Under the pieces are notes generated by a model. That model had not been told where the DNA came from, searched no databases, and saw only the letters and a list, made by a program, of their open reading frames with translations. A program made the translations under genes and the position numbers. A stretch of DNA of 64,000 bases. Source: Gremmenia infestans. Lineage: Eukaryota > Ascomycota > Leotiomycetes > Helotiales > Hamatocanthoscyphaceae. Positions 46,384-57,765 of the stretch are shown here, piece by piece (within the stretch, counting starts at the first letter, position 1; each line of letters opens with the position of its first letter). The DNA lies in NCBI GenBank assembly GCA_032629725.1, contig JAFEVB010000029.1:1302001-1366000 (forward strand), read 5' to 3'.

Positions 46384-47205
46384 ATGGCCGATACAGAACA
46401 CCAAGAGCCAGCAGAGCCACAATCCAGACATGTAATCTATTGCGGAGGTACGTTTCTAATCTCGACCTCACTTCACCTCACCATGCCACCAGCTAAAATC
46501 CATCTCCAACAGTCTGTTCATTACCCCCAGAGGTACATCCAAACACTTATTCCCTACCATAGCCAGGATATAAGGCTTACAAGAAGAGGAAGTAGTACTG
46601 CGAGTTTGGCGGCACAGTCAAGAAATGCCAGGAATGGCTCCAGAAAACAAATGAAGAAATGTACGACCGTTTATGGTCTGAAGGTATCTTCCCCTCCACT
46701 TTCTCTCCTCTCTCTCACGCTCTCCACAATTCCAATCCCAAATCCATACCCGAATCCAAGAAAACTTCCTAACACTACCACCCCAGACGCCCTAGCAGCA
46801 GCCACCTCAACCCTCTCCCTCGACGCCCGCAAGCGCGCCGAGAAAGACGCCCACAAAAAAGCGCTGAAGGCCGAAGCCGCCGAGCTGAAACAAGCCCAGA
46901 CGCTGTCGTCCTCCAAGGTCATAATCAAGCGCGTTGAGCGTAACAAGCGCAAGTACGTTACTGCTGTGAGCGGGCTGGAGGCGTTCGGCCTGGAGAATAA
47001 AAAGGTGGCTAAGGATTTCGGGAAGAAGTTCGCGACGGGGGCTAGTGTGACTAAGTTGCCGAGTGGGGGAGAGGAGATTGTCGTGCAGGGGGATGTGAGT
47101 GAGGAGATTGAGGAGTTTATTCTGGAGAAGTATGGAGTAGTCCCGGAAGACAACATCGAATTAACGGAGGACAAAAAGAAGAAGAAGGATACGGTTGCTG
47201 GGTAG
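46384..47205 (+). CDS. tma22: Translation machinery-associated protein 22 (DENR-like, SUI1 domain)
   Basis: Tma22/DENR acts with Tma20/MCT-1 on 40S ribosomes in recycling and re-initiation. Exons 46384-46447, 46513-46532, 46596-46683 and 46787-47205 join in phase to 196 residues. Exon 2 is only 20 nt and encodes CSLPPE, needed for the N-terminal zinc-binding motif that reads VIYCGVCSLPPEYCEFGG across three exons. KKCQEWL follows. The SUI1 fold begins SKVIIKRVERNKRKYVTAVS and includes KKFATGASVTK and GGEEIVVQGDV, ending PEDNIELTEDKKKK. Length and motifs are typical. Skipping the microexon would delete two zinc ligands' neighbourhood and shift the frame. Confidence 0.95.
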   Translation: MADTEHQEPAEPQSRHVIYCGGTFLISTSLHLTMPPAKIHLQQSVHYPQRYIQTLIPYHSQDIRLTRRGSSTASLAAQSRNARNGSRKQMKKCTTVYGLKVSSPPLSLLSLTLSTIPIPNPYPNPRKLPNTTTPDALAAATSTLSLDARKRAEKDAHKKALKAEAAELKQAQTLSSSKVIIKRVERNKRKYVTAVSGLEAFGLENKKVAKDFGKKFATGASVTKLPSGGEEIVVQGDVSEEIEEFILEKYGVVPEDNIELTEDKKKKKDTVAG

Positions 47206-48062
47206 AGGGGGAACTATTTCATGGTGGGATAGGGAACGGGCAGGGTATAATCTGATGACACATCTTCTGCTTTGATATCTACAGGATCCTAAATCCATGT
47301 CTTCGGCCGTATACAAAAAAGAAGCGGCCTCTCGGTGTATAGAAAGAGGGCCGCACCAGTTTATAATGTGCCAGGTAGCGTGGGGCATTGGAAATCGATT
47401 GGTTTGGTAGTTGGAAAATCGTACCTGGCTACTAGTTTCGCGAGGGGGTAGACATTGGCTGAATCTAGGATTATAACTACTTTAATATAACCTATAAACT
47501 TTCTAGTGAGTATCTTAAAAACTCCAGCTTATAAACCCTTATCTCCTATAGTGTTTTCCGGCAGTCTCTATAAAAAGAAAAAGCTTCGCGGTGACCAAGA
47601 AAAGCAGCACCGATAACAATGTGCCAGGTGGCGTGAGACATTAAAAGTCGACGAGAATGAGTAACGCTGCTTTTTGTGTAGCATAAGGAAGGTTTATAAA
47701 TAGCGGTCCTTTTATACCTACCTAGGGAAGGCCGTAAAGCACTACACCTGTTAGATTCAGGCCAACGGGTAGGAGTTTATAACTTCCTATAGATATTCTT
47801 TTACCCCCCTTAAAATTATAAGCCCGAGGGCTATAAGTACCTGGGCAATGGGCGTATTAGCTGGCGGAAGGGCTTATGTCCCAACTGATACGGTAGCACG
47901 AGGAAGCACAATATAGAATTGAAGGGTTTATAATTAGCAGCCCTTTCATGGGAAGCCGTAAACACTTATAGAAACCAATAATAATCCTTGAACGCCAAAC
48001 CCAAACCCAAACACAGACGCTAATCATGACAATAAATACAGAAGCACCAAGCAAAACAATAC
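47206..48062. other. Intergenic with diverged repeats
   Basis: Convergent gene ends. No gene is seen. Two diverged copies of an 85-bp block lie at about 47318-47402 and 47566-47652, and a second pair of similar phrases (AGCGGTCCTTTTATACC / AGCAGCCCTTTCATGGG) at about 47701 and 47938. The differences are largely transitions. Confidence 0.5.
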
Positions 48063-49260
48063 TCAATTTCTCTTCCTAAGAACCCTCGAACCCGTAGTAG
48101 TAGCCGCTGGCTTGCTAGCCTGGACCTTCTTACTCGCCGCTCCTCCCATTCCCCTAATCGTACCCATAACTGTTCTCTTGGCCGGTTCCTTCTTCGCTGC
48201 AACTGGCTTTCTTACAATCGTACCATTACTAGCATCGCTCGAATCACTGATCGTACTCGCTCTTCCTCTTGCAACTCTTGGAGCTGGTGCTGGCGCTGGC
48301 GCTGGCGCTGCAGTTCTCTTGCCCCGTCCTACACCTGTAGTCTTTGCTGGTTCTGCAGGCTTTCGTGTAGCTGCTCGAGTCGACTTGGCTTTCTCTACCA
48401 TGTTGGTGAGGATCCCCGCCGCCCCTCCTGCTGGTGTTGGTGCTACTGGTTTAAAGGGTGATATTGGACGTGCTAGGTTAGATTTTGCTGGTGATGCTCG
48501 CACTGGAGAACGTGGAAAGGTGCGCGAGTTGGCGGATCGTGGCGATAGGACTTGGGATTGTAGTTTTGCTTTGGATGTTGTACGTGCAGGTGGAGCTGGT
48601 GGTCCGCGGGGTCGTTTCTTTGGGTTCTCAATATCTTCATTCTCCTTGTCGACAGAGTAGATTTCGTTACTGATAATGTTAGTAGATATACAGAATAGAA
48701 ACGCGTTTGAAGGCTCACCTATGACGCTTCTTAGGCTTCTGTGGCGAGGGACTCGCCCGAGATTGTTCTTGAATTTGTTTCATTTTCGCTGGTGAGTTTC
48801 TCTCCGCGCGTTGAGGACTCTTATCCGCAGTTTTTGTAGCAGCTTCGCTGTATTTATTCAACAACTCCCCCATATTTGCGCGTCGAAGAGCGGTAGGGAT
48901 CCGATTAACTCGAATCTCAATACGCGACCGCAATCCCTGTGATTGAAGCATATACTGGGCACGAAGCTTTCTCGCGCGTTCCGTAACTAAAGTTAGAAAA
49001 TTAGCACAATTCATGGGGTATCTCCTGAAAGAAATCTCACTCTCGAGTTGCAGGTTATCAATCAATGCCTGCTTCTGGCCCAGTGTAATACCCATTCTCG
49101 CCTTCTTAATAGGACTTCTCTGCAACGGAGGGGTCTTCATCGGACTGCGCGTTTTCGTAGGTACCATCTGAGGGGGGGCTGGGAAGCTTTGCATGTCTAC
49201 AGAGCTTCCTGATGATTCAGTCGACTTGCGCGCCGTCTTCTTTGATCGCGTCGGAGCCAT
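48063..49260 (-). CDS. Borealin-like chromosomal passenger subunit
   Basis: Three minus-strand exons (49260-49041, 48986-48719, 48669-48063) join in phase to 364 residues. The conserved Borealin/Nbl1 N-terminal helix is clear near residues 60-115: GQKQALIDNLQLEITERARK, LRAQYMLQSQGLRSRIEIRV, NRIPTALRRANMGELL. Intron 1 lies inside this helix (LQLE|I). The rest is Ser/Pro/Lys-rich and disordered, with many SP/TP sites, an Ala-Pro repeat and a basic C terminus. Borealin helps place Aurora kinase, INCENP and survivin at centromeres. The long form is usual in filamentous ascomycetes, unlike the short yeast Nbl1. It shares a 409-bp promoter region with rpn10. Confidence 0.85.
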
Positions 49261-49669
49261 GGTGTGATCTGATGTAACTTCTGGCAATGGTTGATATTGT
49301 GTTGCTAGTTGCAGAATTGCTGGCTCGTAGTGGTGTATTTTCGATTTATAGAATTATTGCTCGGTGGTAAGTGAAGTTGTTCTGTTCCTGCTGCGGATAT
49401 GAATCTCGAAAGTAAACAAACGCGCAGCTAAAGTCGCCGCTTCTCGTTGTCTACGCTAGTCCTAATCAAGGTCAAGAGCTACAGGGATCCTGCACGACAA
49501 GGTACGCGCAGACATAGCTACCTGAGCCTGAACTTGAACCTGAACATCAAAGTGCATCCAACTCCAAAACTTCCACCACAACTCTACACTTCTTCCCAAA
49601 CCCCACGACCTCCGAACATACCAATACCCCGCAGATCCCAAGCCCTCAGAAAGAGGCAATACACGCAAG
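49261..49669. promoter_or_regulatory. Bidirectional promoter, borealin-like / rpn10
   Basis: 409 bp separate the two divergent start codons, so both promoters and leaders lie here. No specific motif is assigned. Confidence 0.6.
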
Positions 49670-50627
49670 ATGGGTCTCGAAGCAGTAATGGTAGTTGTAG
49701 ACAACAGCGAAAGCAGTCGAAACGGAGACTACACACCCACCAGATTCGAAGCACAATCCGACGCCGTCTCCCTAATCTTCTCCGCCATCACCCAAGGCAA
49801 CCCCGAATCCTCCGTCGGACTGATGAGCATGGGTGGAAAGGGCCCAGAGGTGTTGGTCACGCTGACAACAGACCATGGAAAGATATTGGAGGGTTTACAT
49901 CGTACCAAGTCGAAGATTAGAGGGGATAGTCATTTGGCTACCGGGATTCAAATTGCTGGTGTATGTCCTTTTCGAACTTTGTAGCTCTTGATGCTGATGA
50001 TCTGGATAGCTTGCACTTAAACACCGACAAAATAAGTCACAACGCCAACGGGTTATCGTCTTTACCTGCAGTCCGATCCCAGAAGATGACAAGACTCTTA
50101 TCAAGCTGGCTAAGAAGATGAAGAAGGGGGGTGTGGCTATCGATTTTGTAGCCTTTGGCGAGCTCGACGACGACACAACTAAGAAGTTAACCGCATTCAA
50201 CGAGAACGTCAAGAGTGGTGACGGATCACATCTAGCCATCATCCCCCCCGGACCTGGACTCCTCAGCGACCAACTTGTTACAAGCCCTATACTGAACGGT
50301 GATGGGTCAAGCGCAGGTGCAGGAATGGGTGGAGGAGCAGAAGGTGGCGAGGGCGGCAGCTTTGAATTCGGCATTGATCCCAGCGTGGACCCCGAGTTGG
50401 CTCTTGCGCTACGCATGAGTATGGAAGAGGAGAAGGCGAGAGTGGAGAAACAGAGCAAGGAGAAGGCGGATGAGGATGCTAAGGCCGCATTACCGCAGAT
50501 TAAGGAGGAAGAGGTTAAGGAGGGAGAGGAGGAAGCACAACCGTTGTTGAATAAGGATGGGGAGGCGAGTGGGAGTGGGGATAAGGACGCCAAGAAGGAT
50601 GATGCGGATAAAATGGATCTGGCGTAG
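49670..50627 (+). CDS. rpn10: 26S proteasome regulatory subunit Rpn10
   Basis: Rpn10 is a ubiquitin receptor of the proteasome lid/base. Exons 49670-49960 and 50010-50627 join in phase to 302 residues. The vWA domain starts MVVVDNSESSRNGDY and continues with RFEAQSDAVSLIF, SKIRGDSHLATGIQIAGLAL and QRQRVIVFTCSPI. A ubiquitin-interacting motif, DPELALALRMSMEEE, lies near residue 233 after a Gly-rich linker. The C-terminal tail is Glu/Lys-rich. All standard elements are present, and length is normal for filamentous fungi. Confidence 0.97.
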
Positions 50628-50956
50628 GCGGATGTGTTAGTGATATAGCATTGCTGGCGGCGTTAGGATGTATCAATAGATTCGCCATGAATGAAGCTTA
50701 TGAAAGGCATCTATAGTTGGGTATTTTGGTCCCATTATATGCCTTGCCTGAACTCCCATCTAAACTCCATTGATATGCACTGAGCTCCCATAGTCCATCC
50801 ATTCCATACTCCAGATGTATCCACGTAGCATTGTCATTACTTCCATCCAACCTACCCTTGTAGATGCTCACTCCTCTTCCATCTACATGCTATCCTCTCC
50901 ACTACTCTCCCTTTCCTTTCTCCTTAAACCATACTCATTTGCTCCTCTTTCCTCCT
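50628..50956. other. Short convergent spacer
   Basis: 329 bases between the 3' ends of rpn10 and trs23. It must hold both 3' UTRs. It is pyrimidine-rich. No further feature is seen. Confidence 0.5.
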
Positions 50957-51519
50957 TCACCGCGAATTAAGCACCCTCATCTCCCGCACCAACCTCCTCT
51001 CCCACCCCTCACTCCTTATTGGCATCTCCAGACTATAGAACGGATTCTTCATCACATAATCAGCATACAGCTCATATATCCTTGCTACGATCTTATCCGT
51101 GTTCGGCTGGAAAGGCTCCGTGAACAAGAGGAACTTGGTGCCGGTGAGCGTTTGGAAGCATTGCAGGCGGAAATGTTCGGTTTCCATGACTTCGATGCCA
51201 GAAGGGGGTTCATTAGGGGGATGAAGCGGGTTGAGGCGGGTGGTTATGGCGTGGACTCTGGGGTGGGAGGGTTAGAGTGGTTGAATTGAAAGGTAGATGT
51301 GGGGAGAGGGGGGGAGGTAGGTACCCGTGGAATGTACCGGCTAGGACGAGATAGTCGTTTATACTGAGCTTGTTAAGACCTTCGGTGAAGTCGCGCTGGT
51401 AGACTAGACCGCCTGCTTTGTTGATTATAATGAGTGCGTAGACGACCCTATACTCAATCAGTTGTGCACTCTTCGTCCTTCTCATTCAAGTCAAGAAAAG
51501 CAGCAGAACGAACGTACAT
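50957..51519 (-). CDS. trs23: TRAPP complex subunit Trs23/TRAPPC4
   Basis: Trs23 is a core subunit of the TRAPP tethering and Ypt1-exchange complex at the Golgi. The protein reads MVVYALIIINKAGGLVYQ, then DYLVLAGTFHGVHAITT, SGIEVMETEHFRLQCFQTLT, GTKFLLF and ELYADYVMKNPFYSLEMPIR, which is the full longin-type fold in 141 residues. Coding exons are 51519-51518 (AT only), 51447-51325 and 51257-50957. The start codon is split: a 70-bp intron (GTACGT donor, TATAG acceptor, 51448-51517) separates AT from G. The upstream frame has no other in-frame ATG. Without splicing, an ATG still forms but leads to only 21 codons. The gene shares a 441-bp promoter region with rpb4. Confidence 0.9.
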
Positions 51520-51960
51520 ATTTGCGGCGTAACTACAGTCGGAAAGGAGATTTGGAGGATGTAGAAGCTGGACATGTATCCGTACAAGCTCTATGTCATG
51601 CAGGAAGGGTGATTTAATGGGGAATAGAGGTGGTGTTGCGATTGGCGCATTGCTTGTTGCGAGGCAGGCTACTGGGTTGAATTGGAGTTTCCCCGGATTG
51701 TTTCGTTCACACGCCAAAAGAATTTCTGGAAGCGCTTTGGAGCTTTCTTCACGCGACAGACGCTCCCCACCAACAATCTTCCTTCTCCTCCCTCCCCCCT
51801 TCCCCCTTCCTCTCAACCTCCCTCCATTCCTTCCCAGCTCGTTTCCGCCAAGGAGCTCCTCCGAATATAACTACGAGCTACATCTCCTTTCCACCGTCGC
51901 CTCTACCTCCTCCACCTCACCTCCCGTCCCGCGAACCAGTCAATCGCTCATTCAGTCACA
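51520..51960. promoter_or_regulatory. Bidirectional promoter, trs23 / rpb4
   Basis: 441 bp between divergent starts of two housekeeping genes. The rpb4-proximal half is rich in CT and CCTCC runs, as is common in fungal promoters. It also contains the trs23 leader, with ATGs out of frame. Confidence 0.6.
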
Positions 51961-52867
51961 ATGACAACCCCCCAACACGCAGCAACCTCGCGCTCCCGCG
52001 AAGCGCCCCAGGGCGACGAAGAAGCCAGCTCAGAGCTCCGCCTCGGCGAATTCCAAAACGTAGACGCGCTGACACACTCGGAAGCGGCGCTGGTTATAAA
52101 CGCGCTGGTTGCGAAGCGGAGGGTCGATCGCAAGAATGTAAATGAGACTGAGTATGTTCTTTTTCGAACCGCACCGCACTGTACTGCATGGGATGGTTTA
52201 TTTTGGGGGCATGTACAATTCAAACGACGGCATGGGTGCGGCTCTACACGGGGGATTGATTGATTCTACAAATCTACATACACACAGATACAAAGAAATA
52301 AGAGAAGAGCAATGGGCGGAAGTTAATGCTGGCTGGTTGACTGTGGAGGCTGAGGCTTATTCGTGTCTCTGGATCTGGCTTTTGGATATCATGAGACGTT
52401 GGCTACCAAGGAAGAACCCGCGCTGACAAGACCCCAAACACGCAGGATCCTGCAAAAGACAACCGAATACCTAGAGCACTTTGCACGGTTCAGACGGAAG
52501 GAGAATGTTGAGGCTGTGGAGCGATTATTGACGGCGCATAAGGAGCTTGCGAAGTTCGAGAGGGCCCAACTTGGTATGTCTCTCGCTCCCGCTCTCGCTT
52601 TCGGGAAGAGGTTATATTTAGAGGTGATTGGCGGGAGCCTATTTCTCGTTCTTGGTTACGAAGGGTTCTAGCGGTTGTGTTTTCTTGCGGCCTGTCCTAT
52701 CAGAGGATATTAGAGTTAGAGAAAGGCTAATTCATATAGGCTCACTCTGCTGCGACACAGCCGAGGAAGCAAAGACGCTGATCCCGAGTCTCACGGATAA
52801 GATCACTGATGATGACCTGCAGGAGTTGCTGGATGAGATAACCAAGTTGATGGGATATGGGAGTTAG
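51961..52867 (+). CDS. rpb4: RNA polymerase II subunit Rpb4
   Basis: Rpb4 forms the stalk of RNA polymerase II with Rpb7. Exons 51961-52151, 52446-52573 and 52740-52867 join in phase to 148 residues. The sequence reads HSEAALVINALVAKRRVDRK, NVNETEILQKTTEYLEHFAR, ENVEAVERLLTAHKELAKFE, RAQLGSLCCDTAEEAKTLIP and ITDDDLQELLDEITKLMGYG, which is the complete fungal Rpb4/HRDC-like fold. Intron 1 is unusually long for this window (294 bp) but joins NETE to ILQK exactly as expected, with a CTGAC branch-like site before its CAG. Intron 2 splits the Gly codon of QLGSLCC. Confidence 0.93.
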
Positions 52868-53501
52868 GATCTTCTTCCCTGTGACAGCGTGGCAAGAAGG
52901 TGATGAGGTGAGGTGAGATGCAGTCAGATGCTTGCTTGGGGCAAAAAGTCAATTTGGTAATTTGAGTTTGAGAGGCGTTGGTTGCATGGGATGGCTGGTT
53001 AAAGAAGCATTGCAAGGCGTGGAATTTGGGGGAATGGGCATATTTATTTTCATTGGCGTTTATACCATTTTCATGTATTGGAATCGAAACACCAAATATA
53101 GATTGCAATCAGGAGGGTGGGTGGCCCGATGAGTTATGCGTGAATTTGTCCTTGATGCGCTTGTGAAGCCGTACCGGTACTAGAGTAGATTTTCAAGCAG
53201 ACAGTTTCGTCGATTATGGAGAGAAGGTTATCTAAGACGACAATTGTCATTTAAATATATATTTTCCGAATGTTTATTTATATTTCTCTTTATTTCATGT
53301 TTGTTTGTCAATAAGTAAAACTCAGCCATGCCCAGTACTCCTATCCATCCATCCCAATCCTGAAAATGCCCATTCCCATGCCAAGAACACCAACCCAACA
53401 CCATTCGCTATGCTACAGATTAGATTTAGATAAGATTTCCATGGAAGCAGGGTATATCCTCCTCAACAACCAAAACAACACACACGGGCTTAATAGATAG
53501 C
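52868..53501. other. Convergent spacer
   Basis: 634 bases between the 3' ends of rpb4 and the minus-strand membrane-protein gene. No gene is seen. Confidence 0.45.
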
Positions 53502-55395
53502 TCAACGAAGAGCCCAATCCTCCCTTTCAACCCAACTCTCGCGATACACCTGACTCAACGGCGTCTCAGGCGCCCTATCAGTCGGACTCGGGCTCAGATT
53601 CTGATTCTGATTCCAATTCCAAGCCCCCGCTCCCCCCTGCTGCGGCGGCCTCAACTCACTCCACCGCTGAATCTCATGCTCGATATTCATCGGCGGCGTG
53701 CCATTCTCGCCCAGCGGCTCGTCCCCCTGCAGCTCGGCACGCTTCTTGCTAGGCGCAATCCCCAGCTCAATCTCCCGCTGTCGCTGCTTGCGCGCCCTCT
53801 CGCTGCCGTTGCTGTTGCTGGGCCCGATGCCGGACAGGTTGCCTGCTGAGTACGACGCCCAGGATAGGACGTGGTCTTCACGGATCTCGTCTAGGTGTGG
53901 GGATTCGAGCTGAATATGGTCTTCGCGCAAGTTCATGTTTGCTGAGAGGCGTGGTGGTTCAGGTTCGGGTTCGGGTTCTCGTTCTGGTGTCGGGGGCGTG
54001 ATCTCGGGTGTTGGGGGCATTATCTCTGGCGTTGATGGGAGAGAAGAAGCAGGAGAAGGAGCAGGAGCGGAAGAGCTGTCGACTAATTTGCTCTTTTCGA
54101 ATCTTTGAATTGGTAGGCGTGATGCTGTGGCCGTGACGGGTGTTTCGATTTCCGGACTCATTGGGGTATCAACGCCGAGGCCAATGGGGATGCTGTACGT
54201 GCTGAGCCCCGTCTTAGCGCTGTTGTCGCGCTGCATATCGCGGTGGCCTGGCCGGAAGGATTGTTGGTTGTCTCGGGAGTTGAAGCGGAAGAGGAGGCTG
54301 CCTTCACGTTTTGGGGGCGAGGCCGCTGGGGGCACTTCTGCAGGCAGTTCGGTACGGGAGGGCTTCCCGCGCGAATTGCGGATTTTGCTGAAGAAAGTAA
54401 ATCCTTCTGGTGGGGGTGTTATTTCTCGTTGGAGGTTGGAAGGCTTCTTGCGCAAAACCCCCAAGGGCTGTGGTGGTGAACGGGCCGGGCGGAAGGCCGG
54501 GTGCTGGGAGAGGTTGTGAAGATGGTAAGCGGGATGTTGTTTTTGTTGGGGTGAGTGGATTGGTGTTATTGGTGTCGTTGGTGTTGTAGGTGTGATCGGT
54601 GATGGCAAGTATGGAGAGAAATTTGGATACCCGGGTGTTTGGCCTGGTAGTGGGTGATAGGCTGGATGCTCGTCGTCTGGTGGTGGCTCAAGGCCAACCT
54701 TTTCATCTCGAGGGGAAAGCGGCTCATCTTCTTCATACCTTGAAGCAATATCCATAGAACTGTCTCTTCTGCTACTAAATACTGTTGCCATGCCGGTAAG
54801 TGGCGCCTTTTGGTATCCTGTTCTTCTGTTAGTCCAGAATCGAGGAAGAACAACAACTTTTCGTACCACCATATGAACCCAAGGCTTCCCCGCCACGAGC
54901 CTGGTCATCGTCGTTGCTCTGCCTTCTCAAGTCATATTCCTTCTCGAATGCCGTGTCCTGGTTAAACTCCTGTTGCTTCTTCTTTTGTTGCCTCCTCTTC
55001 AAAAAGAACCATGCAAGAACTGATAATATCGCCAACCCAACTATCGAACAGACAACCCCAGCAATGATTGGTGTACTTGATCCTTTATGAGCTGTTGAAC
55101 TGGATACAGGTGTTGGCGCAGCTGTGGGTTTCGAAGATGCTGATGCTACATTTGCGAGAGCCGTAGCTTGTGCTGGTGTTGTTGTGGCAGGATCAATTAC
55201 TGTCGTCTTGGCAGCAACTCCTTCTGTCGACAAGGTAATCGTGACAGTGGGTGCGTTTGGTGTATCATCTGGACATCCAGGGAGATCACAGACGTTCGAA
55301 GCGGTACAGCAACCATTGAACCCATTGCTCGAACATGTGTAATAGGTCATGCCCGGTTGACATGTTGCCCTCTCGAATAGCTGACCTAGAAACAT
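53502..55395 (-). CDS. Single-pass membrane protein with Cys-rich ectodomain
   Basis: Two minus-strand exons (55395-54867, 54817-53502) join in phase to 614 residues. The first 45 residues carry eight cysteines (ATCQPGMTYYTC, GFNGCCTASNVCDLPGC). A Thr/Ala/Ser-rich, probably O-glycosylated stretch of 60-70 residues follows. One transmembrane helix (IIAGVVCSIVGLAILSVLAW) lies near 120-140, followed by KRRQQKKK. The remaining 450 residues are cytoplasmic, Pro/Ser-rich and low in structure, with repeats such as PTPEITPPTPE and EPEPEPEP. No classical signal peptide is coded downstream of the first ATG; a hydrophobic stretch upstream lacks an ATG. It resembles fungal cell-surface sensor-like proteins in layout, but I do not recognise a named family. 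Confidence 0.8.
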
Positions 55396-57765
55396 CTTGT
55401 CTCTATCAACCTTAATCCGTAGGACCCCGAAGGAAGACGAAAATTTGGAAACTAAATGGCAACAAGATTGAAAGATGAGCAAGAGGAACAGGCTCCATGT
55501 ATAGCAGGGTGTCTGTGTCAAATAGGAAGATGGGTTGATGGACAGGCATAAAGATCGGCCTGGACTAAGTGATAGGCAGAACGTGGGAATCCAGCAGAGC
55601 GGAACGACGTGAATATGATCGCCGACTCGAGTGCAGTACTGTAGGGAAGGAGTGTAGATGTGCTACTACTAAGCTACTTTTCTGCCGGGGTGTATAGACA
55701 TGGATTAATTGACGAAGGCTGGTCAACGAACGGCCGGCCTATCCCTCCCGATCGCAAGTATTTCGTTCGATTAGCCACAAAAGGACTGCAACCGGGAGGC
55801 GATAGAGGGGAAAGCAAGGGACGGATTTGCGACTTGCGAGGTAGGGGCCAAGGACCAAGGTAGGGGGTCCTACTTTTGGGGGGGAGGGGGGGGGGTGAAG
55901 AAAGCATGCACACTACTTGGCACTGCCTCGTGGTTGTGCTGCAAAAGAGAATTGTTGCGGTTAGGTGTGTAGGAAACTGTGGGTTGTTCTGCAGCAAGCA
56001 ACCCATCGTCCCTGCAGGTACTGTACTGTACAGTACCTCCGTACTTGTAAGCTTGTACGAAGTGAGAAGTAGGAGAAACGGGGAATCTAGTAGGGTAGGG
56101 TAGGGGAGAGGGGTGGGCGAGTGACAAGGGGTAAAGTGACTAATAAGCGAGCGTTGTTTTTCACTGTTTGCAGGAGGGAGAAGGCTCCCCTAGGCAACAA
56201 TCAGCTAGGCTCGGTAGCCAGGGGTGGAGAGTTCCATCACTGTGGCTTCAGTGATCACAGCGCCCAGGACGCCATCGACTCGCCCCGTACAGTAGTGTAC
56301 AGTACTATACTACGAAGTAACAGGTAAACGGTTGTGGACTTGTTACACTGTATTACACCACTACTACGGTGTTAGTTACTTCGTACCTGCGCCTCCCAAT
56401 AATCCTTCACGCAGCCAAACCACAACGACCTCGCCGGTTGGCTGATACGATACGAAAATGAACTGCTCACTCGCCCAAAGCAAGCTCGCGAATGTTCTAC
56501 GAGTAGCAGCCAAGTCATGTTCGGGCTACTGGTCGGCACTCTACTTATTGTCAGTACAATAATGGTATCTTTGCAGATGCAACTTCCGCATATCAAATTG
56601 CATCGTTGCGGTGTAATGTCCGGAAAATTTTAATTACATTTAGCATGTCAGTCAACTTAACGTCACTCAGCAGTGGCCGATAACCCGGAGATATCACCGG
56701 TATGTCAACCCTTTTACTAAGGACCCATTAAAAAGACTCATTAGATACCGGCATCTTATCAATCCTACGATGTCGTGCGATTGTGATCGCACTTCAATCG
56801 TACTCCGTGCAGTATGTATTTTGTACCGTAAGTATCGCTGCTTCGATCCGCGGCTAATTGCTTGTAAAGTACTATTTATAACTCATAGACATCTGCGGTA
56901 CCATTTTGCGGCAAGCGGCGAGATGACATGGTATCCACATGGCGACCAAGGACTGATGTCTAAATACAGGCAAGATGCGCAGTAGGTACCCTGTTAGAAT
57001 GCGAGCTGATCACTAGTCAGCATGTTAAGCCTCGTGAAAGTTACGAGGTTGGTTTGTAAATTTCCAAATAAAGCACAGCACTAGGTACGAAGTACGAAGT
57101 ATTTCCGTCCGTACCTACCGAGGTACTAGTGTAACCCAGATGAGGAACTTCCAGCCTCAAGTGCCGCCCATGCCTAGTGCTCATACTCTTGCGATAATCA
57201 GATGATAGATATATACTCCAGTCGGTTGCCCTCATCTGATTCCTTCCTGTGAAGCCTTTCCCCGTTTTTAAGGCCTTTACCAGCTCCCTCCTAGGTTCCT
57301 CGGCGATTACGACTTACAATTGCCTCAAATTCCCAGGTCGTACGAGATTACGGACCATTTATTCCGAGTTCAACCTCAGGGGTAAATTCAGCCAAGATTG
57401 CAAGTAATATCCTCCGATTCGAATTCATTTCAATTGCTCAAATACGCCGGATCATTCCGTTTGCCCTCGTTTCGAGTATGCCCTAGTACTACCACATGTA
57501 ACCCACAAGCTCTTTTTCGAGATACCAACGGTGTTCATCATATGCGGGGTAATTAAGCCGTTCTAAAGGATTACATGTTTGCATCCTGCGGTCCTTGAAA
57601 TTGCAAATCACTCCTTGAAAGTTTAGAAGCACCTGCATACCACGAGATTACTAGAGATCTCCGTATAGTCACATCACATTTTACAAGCGATATGTATGTC
57701 CCTGAAAACGCGTTTTATTCCTTGAACACACAGAAACACCTGCATGCTGCAAGCAATCAAACTTC
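55396..57765. other. Long intergenic region with GTAC-rich words
   Basis: No gene is seen in 2.4 kb. A G-rich tract lies at 55874-55898. TACAGTAC-type palindromic words recur at about 55636, 56020-56040 and 56288-56312, and GTACGAAGTA words near 57086-57100. Small frames in this region have no domains. Confidence 0.45.

Noticed and set aside
48112..48660. 182-codon frame opposite the borealin-like gene
   Set aside because: It mirrors the Ala/Pro/Lys-rich tail of the minus-strand gene and has no domain or start context.
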